Assembly (NCBI RefSeq): GCF_902499555.1
Contig: NZ_CABVMM010000009.1
Span: forward strand, 157,178 to 221,177
Length of the DNA: 64,000 nt
Direction of reading: 5' to 3'
Origin: Mesonia oceanica
Lineage (GTDB): Bacteria; Bacteroidota; Bacteroidia; Flavobacteriales; Flavobacteriaceae
Below, one piece after another: positions 40,955-52,300 of the stretch. Below the pieces are notes generated by a model. The model made no database searches. It was given only the letters and a program-made list of their open reading frames with translations, and was not told the origin of the DNA. The position numbers and the translations under genes are program-made. How positions within the stretch are numbered: the stretch's first letter is position 1; each line of letters starts with the position of its first letter.

Positions 40955-42142
40955 ATGGCAAAGGAAACTTATGATCGTTCCAAACCGCACTTAAATATAG
41001 GTACAATTGGACACGTAGATCACGGAAAAACAACTTTAACTGCAGCGATTACTAAAGTGTTAGCAGACGCTGGGTATTCTGAGGCTAGTGCTTTCGATCA
41101 GATTGATAATGCTCCAGAAGAAAAAGAAAGAGGTATTACAATTAACTCTTCTCACGTAGAATATGCAACTGCTAACCGTCACTATGCGCACGTTGACTGT
41201 CCAGGTCACGCCGATTATGTGAAGAACATGGTTACTGGTGCTGCTCAGATGGATGGTGCTATTTTGGTTGTTGCTGCAACAGATGGTCCTATGCCACAAA
41301 CTCGTGAGCACATCCTTTTAGGACGTCAGGTAGGTATTCCAAGAATCGTTGTGTTTTTGAATAAAGTTGACTTAGTTGATGATGAAGAATTGCTAGAATT
41401 AGTAGAAATGGAAGTTAGAGATTTACTTTCTTTCTATGAGTATGATGGTGATAATGGGCCTGTAGTTTCTGGTTCTGCATTAGGAGCTTTAGAAGGTGAA
41501 GATAAATGGGTTCAGACTGTTTTAGAATTAATGGAAGCAGTTGATACTTGGATTGAGTTGCCTGAGCGTGATGTTGATAAGCCTTTCTTAATGCCTATCG
41601 AAGATGTATTCTCTATTACTGGTCGTGGTACTGTTGCAACAGGACGTATTGAGACTGGTGTTGCTAATACTGGTGATCCTGTAGAGATTATTGGTATGGG
41701 AGCTGAGAAATTAACTTCTACTATTACTGGTATTGAAATGTTCCGTCAAATCTTAGCAAGAGGTGAGGCTGGTGATAACGCTGGTATCTTATTAAGAGGT
41801 ATTGAGAAAACTCAAATCTCTAGAGGTATGGTAATTACTAAACCAGGTTCTGTAACTCCTCACGCTAAATTTAAGGCAGAGGTTTATATCTTGAAAAAAG
41901 AAGAAGGTGGTCGTCATACTCCATTCCATAATAACTATCGTCCTCAGTTCTATGTTAGAACAACAGATGTAACAGGTACTATTAGTTTGCCTGATGGTGT
42001 AGAGATGGTGATGCCTGGTGATAACTTAACTATTACTGTTGAGCTTATTCAGACTATTGCGATGAACGTTGGTTTACGTTTCGCTATCCGTGAAGGAGGT
42101 AGAACTGTAGGAGCTGGTCAGGTAACTGAAATTTTAGACTAA
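40955..42142 (+). CDS. tuf: Elongation factor Tu
   Basis: This 395-residue GTPase carries aminoacyl-tRNA to the ribosome. It shows G1 [10 protein letters not shown], switch I ERGITI, G3 DCPGHADY, G4 NKVDLVD and G5 [10 protein letters not shown]. Domains 2 and 3 follow ([28 protein letters not shown], ending [11 protein letters not shown]). It sits in the conserved order tRNAs-tuf-tRNA-Trp-secE-nusG. Codon use is more even than in the flanking accessory genes, as expected for a highly expressed gene. Confidence 0.97.
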   Translation: MAKETYDRSKPHLNIGTIGHVDHGKTTLTAAITKVLADAGYSEASAFDQIDNAPEEKERGITINSSHVEYATANRHYAHVDCPGHADYVKNMVTGAAQMDGAILVVAATDGPMPQTREHILLGRQVGIPRIVVFLNKVDLVDDEELLELVEMEVRDLLSFYEYDGDNGPVVSGSALGALEGEDKWVQTVLELMEAVDTWIELPERDVDKPFLMPIEDVFSITGRGTVATGRIETGVANTGDPVEIIGMGAEKLTSTITGIEMFRQILARGEAGDNAGILLRGIEKTQISRGMVITKPGSVTPHAKFKAEVYILKKEEGGRHTPFHNNYRPQFYVRTTDVTGTISLPDGVEMVMPGDNLTITVELIQTIAMNVGLRFAIREGGRTVGAGQVTEILD

Positions 42143-42210
42143 TATAAGTTAGTTGGAATTATATAAAAGTTGAGGTGTTTCGTTTATGCGAAATACCTTG
42201 ACTTGTATTT

Positions 42211-42283
42211 ACGGGTTTAGCTCAGTTGGTAGAGCACTGGTCTCCAAAACCAGGTGTCGGGAGTTCGAGCCTCTCAACCCGTG
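42211..42283 (+). tRNA. tRNA-Trp (CCA)
   Basis: A 73-base cloverleaf with acceptor ACGGGTT/AACCCGT, discriminator G and anticodon stem CTGGT/ACCAG with loop CTCCAAA, anticodon CCA. Its place between tuf and secE is the usual one. Confidence 0.95.
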
Positions 42284-42312
42284 CTTTAGGAATATGGTAT
42301 TTCTAATTTAAT

Positions 42313-42342
42313 AAACTTTAATTTTTGGATTAAAGTTTTTTA
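42313..42342 (+). terminator. Hairpin between tRNA-Trp and secE
   Basis: AAACTTTAAT (42313-42322) pairs with ATTAAAGTTT (42329-42338) over a 6-base loop and continues in T residues. It may terminate the tuf-tRNA-Trp transcript or mark a processing site before secE. Confidence 0.55.
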
Positions 42343-42355
42343 ATATCTATATAAA

Positions 42356-42553
42356 ATGGCAGGAATCGCAAATTATATATCAGAATCTTACAACGAATTA
42401 AAAAACCATGTGACGTGGCCTTCTTATGCGGAAGCTCAAAGACTAACGGTAATCGTGCTCGTTTTTTCAGTAATCTTTGCGTTATTGGTATGGGGGGTAG
42501 ATACAGTTTTTAGTTCTGCAATCGAGCAGTATTTTAACTGGGTTAAATCGTAA
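42356..42553 (+). CDS. secE: Preprotein translocase subunit SecE
   Basis: This 65-residue single-span protein has the amphipathic helix YISESYNELKNHVTWPSYAEAQRLTV, with the conserved TWP, and then the membrane helix VIVLVFSVIFALLVWGVDTVF. It braces SecY in the translocon. Its end is 11 bases before nusG. Confidence 0.93.
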   Translation: MAGIANYISESYNELKNHVTWPSYAEAQRLTVIVLVFSVIFALLVWGVDTVFSSAIEQYFNWVKS

Positions 42554-42564
42554 GTAATTGATCT

Positions 42565-43116
42565 ATGGCGGAGAGTAAGACAAAAAAATGGTATGTGGTA
42601 AGATCTGTAAGTGGTCAAGAAAATAAAGTGAAAGACTATATTGAGAAAGAGATCGCTCATCAAGGTCTTGAGGATTATGTAGATCAGATACTGGTTCCTA
42701 CCGAAAAAGTTATTCAAATTAGAAACGGAAAAAAAATCAATAAAGAAAGAGTTTATTTTCCGGGTTATATAATGGTTCAGGCTGCTTTAGAAGGTGAAGT
42801 TCCTCACGTTATTAAAGGAATTAATGGGGTGATAGGATTTTTAGGAGAAGTGAAAGGTGGAGATCCTGTGCCGCTAAGAAAGTCTGAAGTAAATAGAATG
42901 TTAGGTAAGGTTGATGAATTATCTGTTAAAGAGGATAATGTTGTGATTCCTTATACTATTGGAGAGACGATAAAAGTTATCGATGGGCCTTTTAATGGTT
43001 TTAATGGAACTATTGAAAAGGTAAATGAAGAAAAACGTAAGCTTGAAGTTATGGTGAAAATTTTCGGTAGAAAAACACCATTAGAGTTGAGCTATATGCA
43101 AGTAGAGAAAGTATAA
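42565..43116 (+). CDS. nusG: Transcription termination/antitermination factor NusG
   Basis: This 183-residue protein has an N-terminal NGN domain (KKWYVVRSVSGQENKVKDYIEKEI, FPGYIMVQA, VIGFLG) that binds the RNA polymerase clamp, and a C-terminal KOW domain (GETIKVIDGPFNGFNGTIEKVNEEKRKLEVMVKIFGRKTPLELSY). It couples polymerase to Rho or to the ribosome. It is followed by rplK after 79 bases with no terminator, so the ribosomal genes probably belong to the same transcript. Confidence 0.95.
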   Translation: MAESKTKKWYVVRSVSGQENKVKDYIEKEIAHQGLEDYVDQILVPTEKVIQIRNGKKINKERVYFPGYIMVQAALEGEVPHVIKGINGVIGFLGEVKGGDPVPLRKSEVNRMLGKVDELSVKEDNVVIPYTIGETIKVIDGPFNGFNGTIEKVNEEKRKLEVMVKIFGRKTPLELSYMQVEKV

Positions 43117-43195
43117 ATGTTACGTTATATCGAATTATTATTTTTAAATGCTTCCACTTTTATAACTGATAATTCAAAATTAAATTTTATTTAAA

Positions 43196-43633
43196 ATGGC
43201 AAAAGAAGTAAGTAAGGTTGTAAAATTACAAGTGCGCGGAGGTGCGGCTAACCCGTCTCCCCCAGTTGGACCTGCTTTAGGTGCTGCCGGAGTAAATATC
43301 ATGGAATTCTGTAAGCAATTCAATGGTAGAACTCAAGATAAACAAGGTAAGGTGTTGCCAGTGGTTATTACGGTTTATTCAGACAAGTCTTTTGACTTTG
43401 TTGTGAAAACCCCACCAGCAGCCGTACAATTGATGGAAGCAGCTAAAACTAAAAAAGGTTCAGGAGAACCTAATCGTAAGAAAGTAGCAAGTGTTTCTTG
43501 GGATCAGGTTAAGACTATCGCAGAAGATAAAATGCAGGATTTAAATGCATTTACTGTTGAGTCTGCTATGAAGATGGTTGCCGGTACGGCACGTTCTATG
43601 GGAATAACTGTAAAAGGTGATGCACCGTTTTAA
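43196..43633 (+). CDS. rplK: Large ribosomal subunit protein uL11
   Basis: This 145-residue protein shows [35 protein letters not shown] (proline-rich N-terminal domain) and the RNA-binding C-terminal domain. It forms the base of the stalk where translation factors bind. It stands first in rplK-rplA-rplJ-rplL. Confidence 0.95.
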   Translation: MAKEVSKVVKLQVRGGAANPSPPVGPALGAAGVNIMEFCKQFNGRTQDKQGKVLPVVITVYSDKSFDFVVKTPPAAVQLMEAAKTKKGSGEPNRKKVASVSWDQVKTIAEDKMQDLNAFTVESAMKMVAGTARSMGITVKGDAPF

Positions 43634-43654
43634 CCTAAAAAGACAAGAATAGAA

Positions 43655-44353
43655 ATGGCAAAAATAACAAAAAAGCAAAAGGAAGTTCAGGCAAAGCTTG
43701 ATAAATCTAAGCTGTATACTGTTGCCGAAGCTTCTGCTTTAGTAAAAGAGATAACAAACGTAAACTTTGATCCTTCAGTAGATCTTGCAGTGCGTCTAAA
43801 TGTAGATCCTCGTAAAGCTAACCAGATGGTTAGAGGGGTAGTAACATTACCTCACGGTACCGGTAAAGATGTAAAAGTTTTAGCTTTAGTAACTCCAGAT
43901 AAAGAACAAGAGGCTAAAGATGCTGGTGCAGATTACGTTGGTTTAGACGAGTACCTTGATAAAATCAAAGGTGGTTGGACAGATGTAGATGTAATTGTAA
44001 CTATGCCGAGTGTAATGGGTAAATTAGGTCCTCTAGGTAGAGTTTTAGGACCAAGAGGTTTAATGCCTAACCCAAAAACAGGTACAGTAACAATGGATGT
44101 TGCAAAAGCAGTATCAGACGTGAAAGCTGGTAAAATCGACTTTAAAGTAGATAAAACCGGAATCGTTCACGCAGCAGTTGGAAAAGCATCTTTCGATGCA
44201 GATAAAATTGCAGGAAACGCAAGAGAATTATTAACTACGCTTGTAAAGTTGAAACCTCAGGCAGCAAAAGGTGTGTACATAAAGAGTATTCATATGTCAA
44301 GCACCATGAGCCCGAGTGTAGAAATAGATACAAAAAGGTTTACTGAGCAATAA
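43655..44353 (+). CDS. rplA: Large ribosomal subunit protein uL1
   Basis: This 232-residue protein shows [51 protein letters not shown] and [21 protein letters not shown], the conserved uL1 blocks. It forms the L1 stalk near the E site and is a translational repressor of rplK-rplA in other bacteria. It lies 21 bases after rplK. Confidence 0.96.
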   Translation: MAKITKKQKEVQAKLDKSKLYTVAEASALVKEITNVNFDPSVDLAVRLNVDPRKANQMVRGVVTLPHGTGKDVKVLALVTPDKEQEAKDAGADYVGLDEYLDKIKGGWTDVDVIVTMPSVMGKLGPLGRVLGPRGLMPNPKTGTVTMDVAKAVSDVKAGKIDFKVDKTGIVHAAVGKASFDADKIAGNARELLTTLVKLKPQAAKGVYIKSIHMSSTMSPSVEIDTKRFTEQ

Positions 44354-44364
44354 TAAAGTTTATT

Positions 44365-44883
44365 ATGACAAGAGAAGAAAAATCACAAGTAATAAAAGAT
44401 TTAACTGCCCAGTTAGCTGAAACTTCAACTATTTATTTAGCAGATATTTCTGGCTTAGATGCAGGAACTACTTCTAACTTAAGAAGAGCTTGTTTCAAAG
44501 CTAACGTGAAATTATCGGTAGTTAAGAATACATTGTTGGCTAAAGCTATGGAGGCTGCTGAAAAAGATTTCGGTGAGTTACCATCAACTTTAAAAGGCAA
44601 TACGTCAATTATGATGGCTGAAACTGGTAATGCACCAGCGAAAGTGATCAAAGAATTCAGAAAGAAAAGTGAAAAACCACTTCTTAAAGGAGCTTATATA
44701 GATGAAGCTATCTATGTTGGAGATGAAAACTTAGAAGCTCTTTCTAATATCAAGTCTAAAGAAGAGGTTGTTGGAGATATTATTGGATTATTACAATCAC
44801 CTGCTAAAAATGTTGTTTCAGCACTTAAGTCTGGTGGAGGTAAAATTGCAGGAATACTTAAAACGCTTTCTGAAAAAGAATAA
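44365..44883 (+). CDS. rplJ: Large ribosomal subunit protein uL10
   Basis: This 172-residue stalk base protein shows KSQVIKDLTAQLAETSTIYLADISGLDAGTTSNLRR, KLSVVKNTLLAKAM and a C-terminal helix (NVVSALKSGGGKIAGILKTLSEKE) on which bL12 dimers assemble. It lies 11 bases after rplA. Confidence 0.95.
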   Translation: MTREEKSQVIKDLTAQLAETSTIYLADISGLDAGTTSNLRRACFKANVKLSVVKNTLLAKAMEAAEKDFGELPSTLKGNTSIMMAETGNAPAKVIKEFRKKSEKPLLKGAYIDEAIYVGDENLEALSNIKSKEEVVGDIIGLLQSPAKNVVSALKSGGGKIAGILKTLSEKE

Positions 44884-44943
44884 ATTTCAAACTAAGTACG
44901 CACTTTTTAATAATTATAAATACACATTTTAAAACGATAGAAA

Positions 44944-45321
44944 ATGGCAGATTTAAAAGATTTCGCAGAACAATTGGTTAACTTAACAGTAAAAGAAGTA
45001 AACGAGTTAGCTGATATATTAAAAGAAGAATATGGTATCGAGCCTGCTGCTGCTGCTGTAGCTGTAGCTGGTGGAGCTGCTGGAGGTGGTGATGACGCTG
45101 CTGAAGAGCAAACAGAATTCGACGTAATTCTTAAAGCTCCAGGAGGATCTAAATTAGCAGTAGTTAAGTTAGTAAAAGAACTTACTGGATTAGGTCTTAA
45201 AGATGCTAAAGAATTAGTAGATGGTGCTCCAAAAGCAGTTAAAGAAGGAGTATCTAAAGACGAAGCTGAAGCTTTAAAATCTCAATTAGAAGAAGCAGGA
45301 GCTGAGGTTGAGCTTAAGTAA
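44944..45321 (+). CDS. rplL: Large ribosomal subunit protein bL12
   Basis: This 125-residue acidic protein has an N-terminal dimerisation part ([28 protein letters not shown]), an Ala/Gly-rich hinge and the C-terminal factor-binding domain ([45 protein letters not shown]). It recruits elongation factors to the ribosome. A structured 181-base gap separates it from rpoB. Confidence 0.96.
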   Translation: MADLKDFAEQLVNLTVKEVNELADILKEEYGIEPAAAAVAVAGGAAGGGDDAAEEQTEFDVILKAPGGSKLAVVKLVKELTGLGLKDAKELVDGAPKAVKEGVSKDEAEALKSQLEEAGAEVELK

Positions 45322-45343
45322 GCTTAACAAGCTATATTATTTA

Positions 45344-45386
45344 GGTTTAGGCCTCAGGATGTACTCCTGAAGGTCTAAACCCTTTT
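45344..45386 (+). terminator. rplL-rpoB attenuator-like hairpin
   Basis: GGTTTAG-GCCT-CAGGA pairs with TCCTG-AAGG-TCTAAACC (about 45344-45381), followed by CTTTT. A partial terminator at this place lowers rpoBC expression relative to the ribosomal genes in other bacteria. Two more stems follow before rpoB. Confidence 0.65.
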
Positions 45387-45442
45387 GCGTATTTATACGT
45401 TAGTGCGATTTTTTGCACAAATTTTTTTAGTTAATTACGTGC

Positions 45443-45482
45443 TTTCAACTTTTTATTCTTAAATGAATTATGAAAGTTGAAA
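45443..45482 (+). promoter_or_regulatory. Stem in the rpoB leader
   Basis: TTTCAACTTT (45443-45452) pairs with AAAGTTGAAA (45473-45482), a 10-bp perfect stem whose loop holds a smaller ATTC/GAAT pairing. It ends 20 bases before the rpoB ATG. Possible roles are RNA processing or binding of a regulatory protein. Confidence 0.45.
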
Positions 45483-45502
45483 ACCTCAAATTCCGTCCAT
45501 AG

Positions 45503-48500
45503 ATGTTAGAAAAGCAAACTGAAAGAATTAATTTCTCTTCTGTTAAAAACAGACCAGATTATCCGGATTTCTTAGATATCCAGATAAAATCATTTCAAGA
45601 TTTCTTTCAATTAGAAACCAAATCAGAAGAAAGAGGGAATGAAGGTTTATACAATACCTTCATGGAAAACTTTCCAATTACGGATACTCGTAATCAATTC
45701 GTACTAGAATTTTTAGATTACTTTGTAGATCCACCTCGTTACTCCATTCAAGAGTGTATAGAAAGAGGGCTTACTTATAGTGTGCCTCTTAAAGCAAGAT
45801 TGAAACTTTATTGTACCGACCCAGAACACGAAGATTTTGAAACTATCGTTCAAGATGTGTATTTAGGTACAATACCTTACATGACGCCTAGCGGAACTTT
45901 CTGCATTAATGGAGCAGAACGTGTAGTAGTATCTCAATTGCACCGTTCGCCAGGGGTTTTCTTTGGTCAATCTTTTCACGCTAACGGAACTAAACTTTAT
46001 TCAGCTAGGGTAATTCCTTTTAAAGGTTCTTGGATTGAATTTGCTACCGATATCAACAGCGTTATGTACGCCTATATCGATAGAAAGAAAAAATTACCGG
46101 TAACCACACTTTTCCGTGCTATCGGCTTTGAAAGAGATAAAGACATCTTAGAGATTTTTGACCTTGCAGAAGAAGTAAAAGTTTCTAAATCTGGACTTAA
46201 AAAAGTATTGGGACGCAAATTAGCGGCACGTGTACTTAACACTTGGTATGAAGATTTTGTAGATGAAGATACAGGAGAAGTTGTTTCTATTGAAAGAAAC
46301 GAGATTGTATTAGATCGTGATACAGTTTTAGAAAAAGATCACATCGAAGAGATTTTAGAGACGGGAACTAAAACAATTTTACTTCACAAAGAAGATAACT
46401 CTACAGGTGATTATGCCATTATTCATAACACCTTACAAAAAGACCCTACCAACTCAGAGAAAGAAGCGGTAGAGCACATCTATAGACAATTACGTAACGC
46501 AGAACCGCCAGATGAGGAGACTGCAAGAGGAATTATCGATAAATTATTCTTCTCAGATCAACGTTATAACCTTGGTGAGGTTGGCCGTTACCGAATGAAT
46601 AAAAAATTAGGTCTTAATATCGAAATGGATAAGCAAGTACTTACCAAAGAAGATATTATTACCATCATAAAATATTTAATTGAGTTAATTAACTCAAAAG
46701 CAGAGATTGATGATATCGATCACCTTTCTAACCGTCGTGTTAGAACAGTAGGAGAACAGTTATCTCAGCAGTTTGGAGTAGGTCTTGCTCGTATGGCACG
46801 TACGATTCGTGAGCGTATGAACGTTCGTGATAACGAGGTGTTTACACCAATCGATTTGATTAATGCGAAAACTCTTTCGTCTGTAATCAATTCGTTCTTT
46901 GGTACCAACCAGTTATCTCAATTTATGGATCAAACCAATCCATTAGCAGAGATTACTCACAAACGTCGTCTTTCGGCATTAGGGCCAGGAGGTCTTTCTA
47001 GAGAAAGAGCAGGTTTCGAGGTACGTGACGTTCACTATACACATTATGGTCGTCTTTGTCCTATTGAAACTCCTGAAGGTCCAAACATTGGTTTGATTTC
47101 TTCACTTTCTGTTTATGCGAAAGTAAACGGAATGGGATTCATTGAAACTCCTTACCGAAAAGTAGAAAATGGTAAATTGGATATCGAGAATGAACCAGTT
47201 TATTTCTCTGCGGAAGAAGAAGAAGGAAAACTAATTGCACAAGCAAACATACCATTAAAAGATGATGGTCAAATTGATGCAGATAAGGTTATTGCACGTA
47301 TGGAAGGTGACTTCCCGGTAGTAGATCCTAGTGAGGTTCATTTTACCGATGTCGCACCTAACCAAATCTCATCTATTTCAGCATCTTTGATTCCATTCTT
47401 AGAGCACGATGATGCGAACCGTGCATTAATGGGATCAAATATGATGCGTCAAGCAGTACCTTTATTAAGAGTGGATTCTCCAATTGTAGGTACAGGTCTT
47501 GAGCGTCAAGTAGCTTCAGATTCTCGTGTATTAATTAATGCTGAAAGAGCAGGTACCGTAGAATATGTAGATGCTAGACAAGTTACTATTAAGTATGATC
47601 GTACTGAAGAAGAACGTATGGTTAGTTTCGAGTCAGATTCTAAAACTTACGATCTTATTAAATTTAGAAAAACCAACCAAGGTACTTCTGTTAACTTGAA
47701 GCCGATTGTAAGAGTTGGTGATCGAGTAGAAAAAGGACAAGTACTTTGTCAAGGTTATGCAACTGAAGAAGGAGAGTTGGCTTTAGGTAGAAATATGAAA
47801 GTTGCCTTTATGCCTTGGAAAGGATATAACTTTGAGGATGCGATCGTAATTTCAGAAAAAGTAGTAAGAGAAGATATCTTTACTTCTATTCATATCGATG
47901 AGTATTCATTAGAAGTTAGAGATACTAAATTAGGTAATGAAGAATTAACGAATGATATTCCTAACGTATCAGAAGATGCTACCAGAGATTTGGATGAGCA
48001 TGGTATGATTCGTATTGGTGCCGAAGTAAAGCCTGGTGATATTTTAATTGGTAAAATTACTCCAAAAGGAGAATCAGATCCAACACCGGAAGAAAAATTA
48101 CTTCGTGCGATATTTGGTGACAAAGCCGGAGATGTAAAAGATGCTTCTTTAAAAGCTTCTCCATCATTGGAAGGTGTGGTGATCAATAAAAAATTATTCG
48201 CTAGAGCTATAAAAGATAAGCGTAAACGAGCTCAGGATAAAGAAGATATCGCTCGTTTAGAAGCTAAATATACCGTGAAGTTTGAAGCCCTTAAAGATGA
48301 ATTAATTGAAAAATTATTCGCTATTATCGGAGGGAAAACAGCACAAGGAGTGAAGAACGATTTAGGAGAAGACGTATTGCCAAAAGGTAAGAAGTACACC
48401 CTTAAAATGTTAAACTCTGTAGATGATTATACCCATTTAACACAAGGTGTTTGGACTACAGATGAAGACTTAAATACATTAGTGGCCGATCTTCTTCACA

Positions 48501-49315
48501 ATTATAAAATTAAAGAAAACGACCTTCAAGGTAACTTAAGAAGAGAGAAGTTTACCATTTCTGTAGGAGATGAGCTTCCTTCAGGGATCTTAAAACTAGC
48601 CAAAGTTTACATTGCAAAAAAACGTAAACTAAAAGTAGGAGATAAGATGGCAGGGCGTCACGGTAACAAAGGTATTGTTGCTAGAATTGTTCGTCAAGAA
48701 GATATGCCTTTCCTAGATGATGGAACACCGGTAGATATCGTGTTAAACCCATTAGGGGTACCTTCTCGTATGAACATTGGTCAGATTTATGAAACCGTGT
48801 TAGGTTGGGCAGGTCAAAAACTTGGTCAGAAGTATGCAACTCCAATTTTTGATGGGGCTACTTTAGATCAAATTAATGAACTTACCGATAAAGCTGGAAT
48901 CCCAAGATTTGGACATACCTATTTGTATGATGGTGGTACCGGAGATCGTTTTGACCAAGCAGCAACCGTTGGTGTAATCTATATGCTGAAATTAGGTCAT
49001 ATGATTGAAGATAAGATGCACGCACGTTCTATAGGTCCTTACTCATTAATTACACAACAGCCATTAGGTGGTAAAGCACAATTTGGTGGTCAGCGTTTTG
49101 GTGAGATGGAGGTATGGGCACTTGAAGCTTATGGAGCATCAAGCACCTTACGTGAAATCTTAACCGTGAAGTCTGATGATGTAATCGGAAGAGCTAAAAC
49201 TTATGAATCTATCGTAAAAGGAGAACCAATGCCAGAACCTGGCTTACCAGAATCCTTTAACGTATTGATGCACGAGTTAAAAGGTCTTGGTTTAGATATA
49301 AAATTAGAAGAGTAA
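45503..49315 (+). CDS. rpoB: DNA-directed RNA polymerase subunit beta
   Basis: This 1270-residue protein forms one claw of RNA polymerase. It shows the rifampicin-pocket region ([40 protein letters not shown]), [45 protein letters not shown] (active-site side) and the C-terminal [24 protein letters not shown]. The rifampicin-pocket residues that commonly mutate (Q, D, H, R, S in the segment above) look wild type, so sensitivity is expected by inference. It is followed by rpoC. Confidence 0.97.
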   Translation: MLEKQTERINFSSVKNRPDYPDFLDIQIKSFQDFFQLETKSEERGNEGLYNTFMENFPITDTRNQFVLEFLDYFVDPPRYSIQECIERGLTYSVPLKARLKLYCTDPEHEDFETIVQDVYLGTIPYMTPSGTFCINGAERVVVSQLHRSPGVFFGQSFHANGTKLYSARVIPFKGSWIEFATDINSVMYAYIDRKKKLPVTTLFRAIGFERDKDILEIFDLAEEVKVSKSGLKKVLGRKLAARVLNTWYEDFVDEDTGEVVSIERNEIVLDRDTVLEKDHIEEILETGTKTILLHKEDNSTGDYAIIHNTLQKDPTNSEKEAVEHIYRQLRNAEPPDEETARGIIDKLFFSDQRYNLGEVGRYRMNKKLGLNIEMDKQVLTKEDIITIIKYLIELINSKAEIDDIDHLSNRRVRTVGEQLSQQFGVGLARMARTIRERMNVRDNEVFTPIDLINAKTLSSVINSFFGTNQLSQFMDQTNPLAEITHKRRLSALGPGGLSRERAGFEVRDVHYTHYGRLCPIETPEGPNIGLISSLSVYAKVNGMGFIETPYRKVENGKLDIENEPVYFSAEEEEGKLIAQANIPLKDDGQIDADKVIARMEGDFPVVDPSEVHFTDVAPNQISSISASLIPFLEHDDANRALMGSNMMRQAVPLLRVDSPIVGTGLERQVASDSRVLINAERAGTVEYVDARQVTIKYDRTEEERMVSFESDSKTYDLIKFRKTNQGTSVNLKPIVRVGDRVEKGQVLCQGYATEEGELALGRNMKVAFMPWKGYNFEDAIVISEKVVREDIFTSIHIDEYSLEVRDTKLGNEELTNDIPNVSEDATRDLDEHGMIRIGAEVKPGDILIGKITPKGESDPTPEEKLLRAIFGDKAGDVKDASLKASPSLEGVVINKKLFARAIKDKRKRAQDKEDIARLEAKYTVKFEALKDELIEKLFAIIGGKTAQGVKNDLGEDVLPKGKKYTLKMLNSVDDYTHLTQGVWTTDEDLNTLVADLLHNYKIKENDLQGNLRREKFTISVGDELPSGILKLAKVYIAKKRKLKVGDKMAGRHGNKGIVARIVRQEDMPFLDDGTPVDIVLNPLGVPSRMNIGQIYETVLGWAGQKLGQKYATPIFDGATLDQINELTDKAGIPRFGHTYLYDGGTGDRFDQAATVGVIYMLKLGHMIEDKMHARSIGPYSLITQQPLGGKAQFGGQRFGEMEVWALEAYGASSTLREILTVKSDDVIGRAKTYESIVKGEPMPEPGLPESFNVLMHELKGLGLDIKLEE

Positions 49316-49320
49316 TAGCG

Positions 49321-49346
49321 TTGCCTTCAGTTGAGGCTGAAGGCAA
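49321..49346 (+). promoter_or_regulatory. Perfect hairpin between rpoB and rpoC
   Basis: TTGCCTTCAG (49321-49330) pairs with CTGAAGGCAA (49337-49346) over a six-base loop. No T tract follows, so it is more likely an RNA processing or stability element than a terminator. Confidence 0.55.
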
Positions 49347-49391
49347 TAGTTATCATTAATGTTTAGAAATAATTCTTTAGCACCATATATT

Positions 49392-52300
49392 ATGGCAAGA
49401 AATAATGATAAGAATACACAAAAGAGATTTAATAAAATCTCTATAGGTTTAGCTTCTCCAGAAGCGATTTTGGCTGAATCGAGAGGAGAAGTACTTAAAC
49501 CGGAAACTATTAACTACCGTACGCACAAACCAGAGCGTGACGGTTTATTCTGTGAGCGTATTTTTGGCCCGGTAAAGGACTATGAATGTGCCTGCGGAAA
49601 ATATAAAAGAATTCGATATAAAGGAATCGTTTGTGACCGTTGTGGAGTAGAAGTTACAGAAAAGAAAGTACGTAGAGATAGAGTAGGTCACATCAACTTG
49701 GTAGTACCAGTAGCACATATTTGGTATTTCCGTTCTTTACCTAACAAAATAGGATACTTATTAGGAATTCCATCTAAAAAACTCGATATGATTATTTACT
49801 ACGAACGTTACGTAGTAATTCAAGCGGGTATTGCTAAAGATGAAGATGGTGAGCCTCTTAAAAAGATGGATTTCCTTACAGAAGAAGAATATTTGAATAT
49901 TTTAGATAGTCTTCCACAGGAAAATATGTACTTAGAAGATTCAGACCCTAACAAGTTTATCGCTAAAATGGGAGCTGAATGTCTAATCGAAATTTTACAG
50001 CGTCTTGATTTAGATGAACTATCTTATGAATTAAGACACAAAGCAAATAACGAAACTTCAAAGCAACGTAAAACAGAAGCCTTAAAGCGTTTACAAGTTG
50101 TGGAAGCTTTCCGTGATGCGAATGCTAATAGAGAAAATAAGCCTGAGTGGATGATTATGAAGGCAATTCCGGTAATTCCACCAGAATTGAGACCTTTAGT
50201 ACCACTTGATGGAGGTCGTTTTGCAACTTCAGATTTAAACGATCTTTATAGAAGGGTAATTATTAGAAATAACCGTCTGAAAAGATTAATGGAAATCAAA
50301 GCTCCTGAAGTAATCTTACGTAATGAAAAGCGTATGCTTCAAGAGTCGGTAGATTCCTTATTTGATAATACCAGAAAATCTTCAGCAGTAAAAACGGATT
50401 CCAACCGTCCTTTAAAATCACTTTCAGATTCCTTAAAAGGAAAACAAGGTCGTTTCCGTCAAAACTTATTAGGTAAGCGTGTAGATTATTCAGCTCGTTC
50501 TGTAATTGTTGTAGGACCAGAGATGAAATTGTACGAGTGTGGTTTACCTAAAAATATGGCTGCTGAGCTTTACAAGCCTTTTATTATTAGAAAATTAATA
50601 GAAAGAGGAATTGTAAAAACGGTAAAATCTGCTAAGAAAATAATCGATAAAAAAGAACCAGTTGTTTGGGATATCTTAGAGAACGTGTTAAAAGGACATC
50701 CGGTATTACTTAACCGTGCTCCTACACTTCACCGTTTAGGTATCCAAGCTTTCCAACCAAAATTAATTGAAGGGAAGGCAATTCAACTACACCCATTAGT
50801 ATGTACGGCATTTAATGCCGATTTTGATGGTGACCAGATGGCGGTTCATTTACCATTAGGACCTGAAGCTATTTTAGAAGCACAATTGTTAATGTTGGCT
50901 TCTCATAATATCTTAAATCCGGCGAATGGTTCTCCAATTACTGTACCTTCTCAGGATATGGTATTGGGTCTGTATTATATGACCAAGCTTAGAAAATCTA
51001 CTCCAGAACGTAAAGTGAAAGGAGAAGGGCTTACTTTCTATTCTGCAGAAGAAGTAATTATCGCTTATAACGAGAAGAAAGTTGAACTAAATGCGCCTAT
51101 TAAAGTTCGTGCAAAAGACTTTAATGAAGATGGCGAATTAGTTTATCAAATTATAGAAACTACGGTTGGTCGAGTACTTTTCAACGAAGAAGTGCCAGAG
51201 AAAGCCGGTTTCATTAACGAAGTACTTACCAAAAAGTCTTTAAGGGATATTATTGGTGGAATTTTAAAAGTAACCAGCGTACCAGAAACTGGAGAATTCT
51301 TAGATAAAATTAAGAGTTTAGGTTACGGTTTCGCATTTAGAGGTGGACTTTCATTCTCATTAGGGGATATTATTATTCCTGAAGAAAAACACGAGATGAT
51401 CGATGAAGCCAATCAGCAAGTTGAAGGTATTATGGGGAACTATAATATGGGACTTATTACCAACAACGAGCGTTACAATCAGGTAATTGATATTTGGACA
51501 GCAACCAATGCCAATCTTACTGAATTAGCGATGAAGCGAATTCGTGAAGATAACCAAGGATTTAACTCTGTATTTATGATGTTAGATTCTGGAGCGCGTG
51601 GTTCTAAAGAGCAAATTCGTCAGTTAACCGGTATGCGTGGTCTGATGGCAAAACCTAAAAAATCGAATTCCGGTGGAGGTGAGATTATTGAAAACCCAAT
51701 TCTTTCTAACTTTAAAGAAGGTCTTTCGATTCTTGAATACTTTATCTCTACGCACGGTGCACGTAAAGGTCTTGCAGATACCGCATTAAAAACGGCAGAT
51801 GCAGGTTACTTAACCCGTCGTTTAGTAGATGTGTCCCAAGATGTAATTGTAGGTGAAGAAGATTGTGGTACATTAAGAGGTATCGAAATGAAAGCGCTTA
51901 AGAAAAACGAAGAGATTGTAGAATCTCTTGGTGAGCGTATTTTAGGTAGAACAGCCTTAAATGATGTGGTAGATCCATTAACACAAGAAGTGATTGCTGA
52001 AGCTGGTGAAGAGATAAATGAAGCAATTGTTGATAAGATTGATAAGTCTGCGCTAGATAGCGTAGAAGTAAGATCTGCTTTAACCTGTGAAGCTAAAAAA
52101 GGAATTTGTGTGAAATGTTATGGTAGAAACCTTGCTACTGGTAAAACAGTACAAAAAGGTGAAGCTGTAGGTGTAGTTGCTGCTCAGTCAATTGGAGAGC
52201 CAGGTACACAGTTAACCTTACGTACATTCCACGTGGGAGGTATTGCAGGAAACATTTCAGAAGAAAACAAAGTAGTAGCTAAATTTGATGGTACTGCCGA

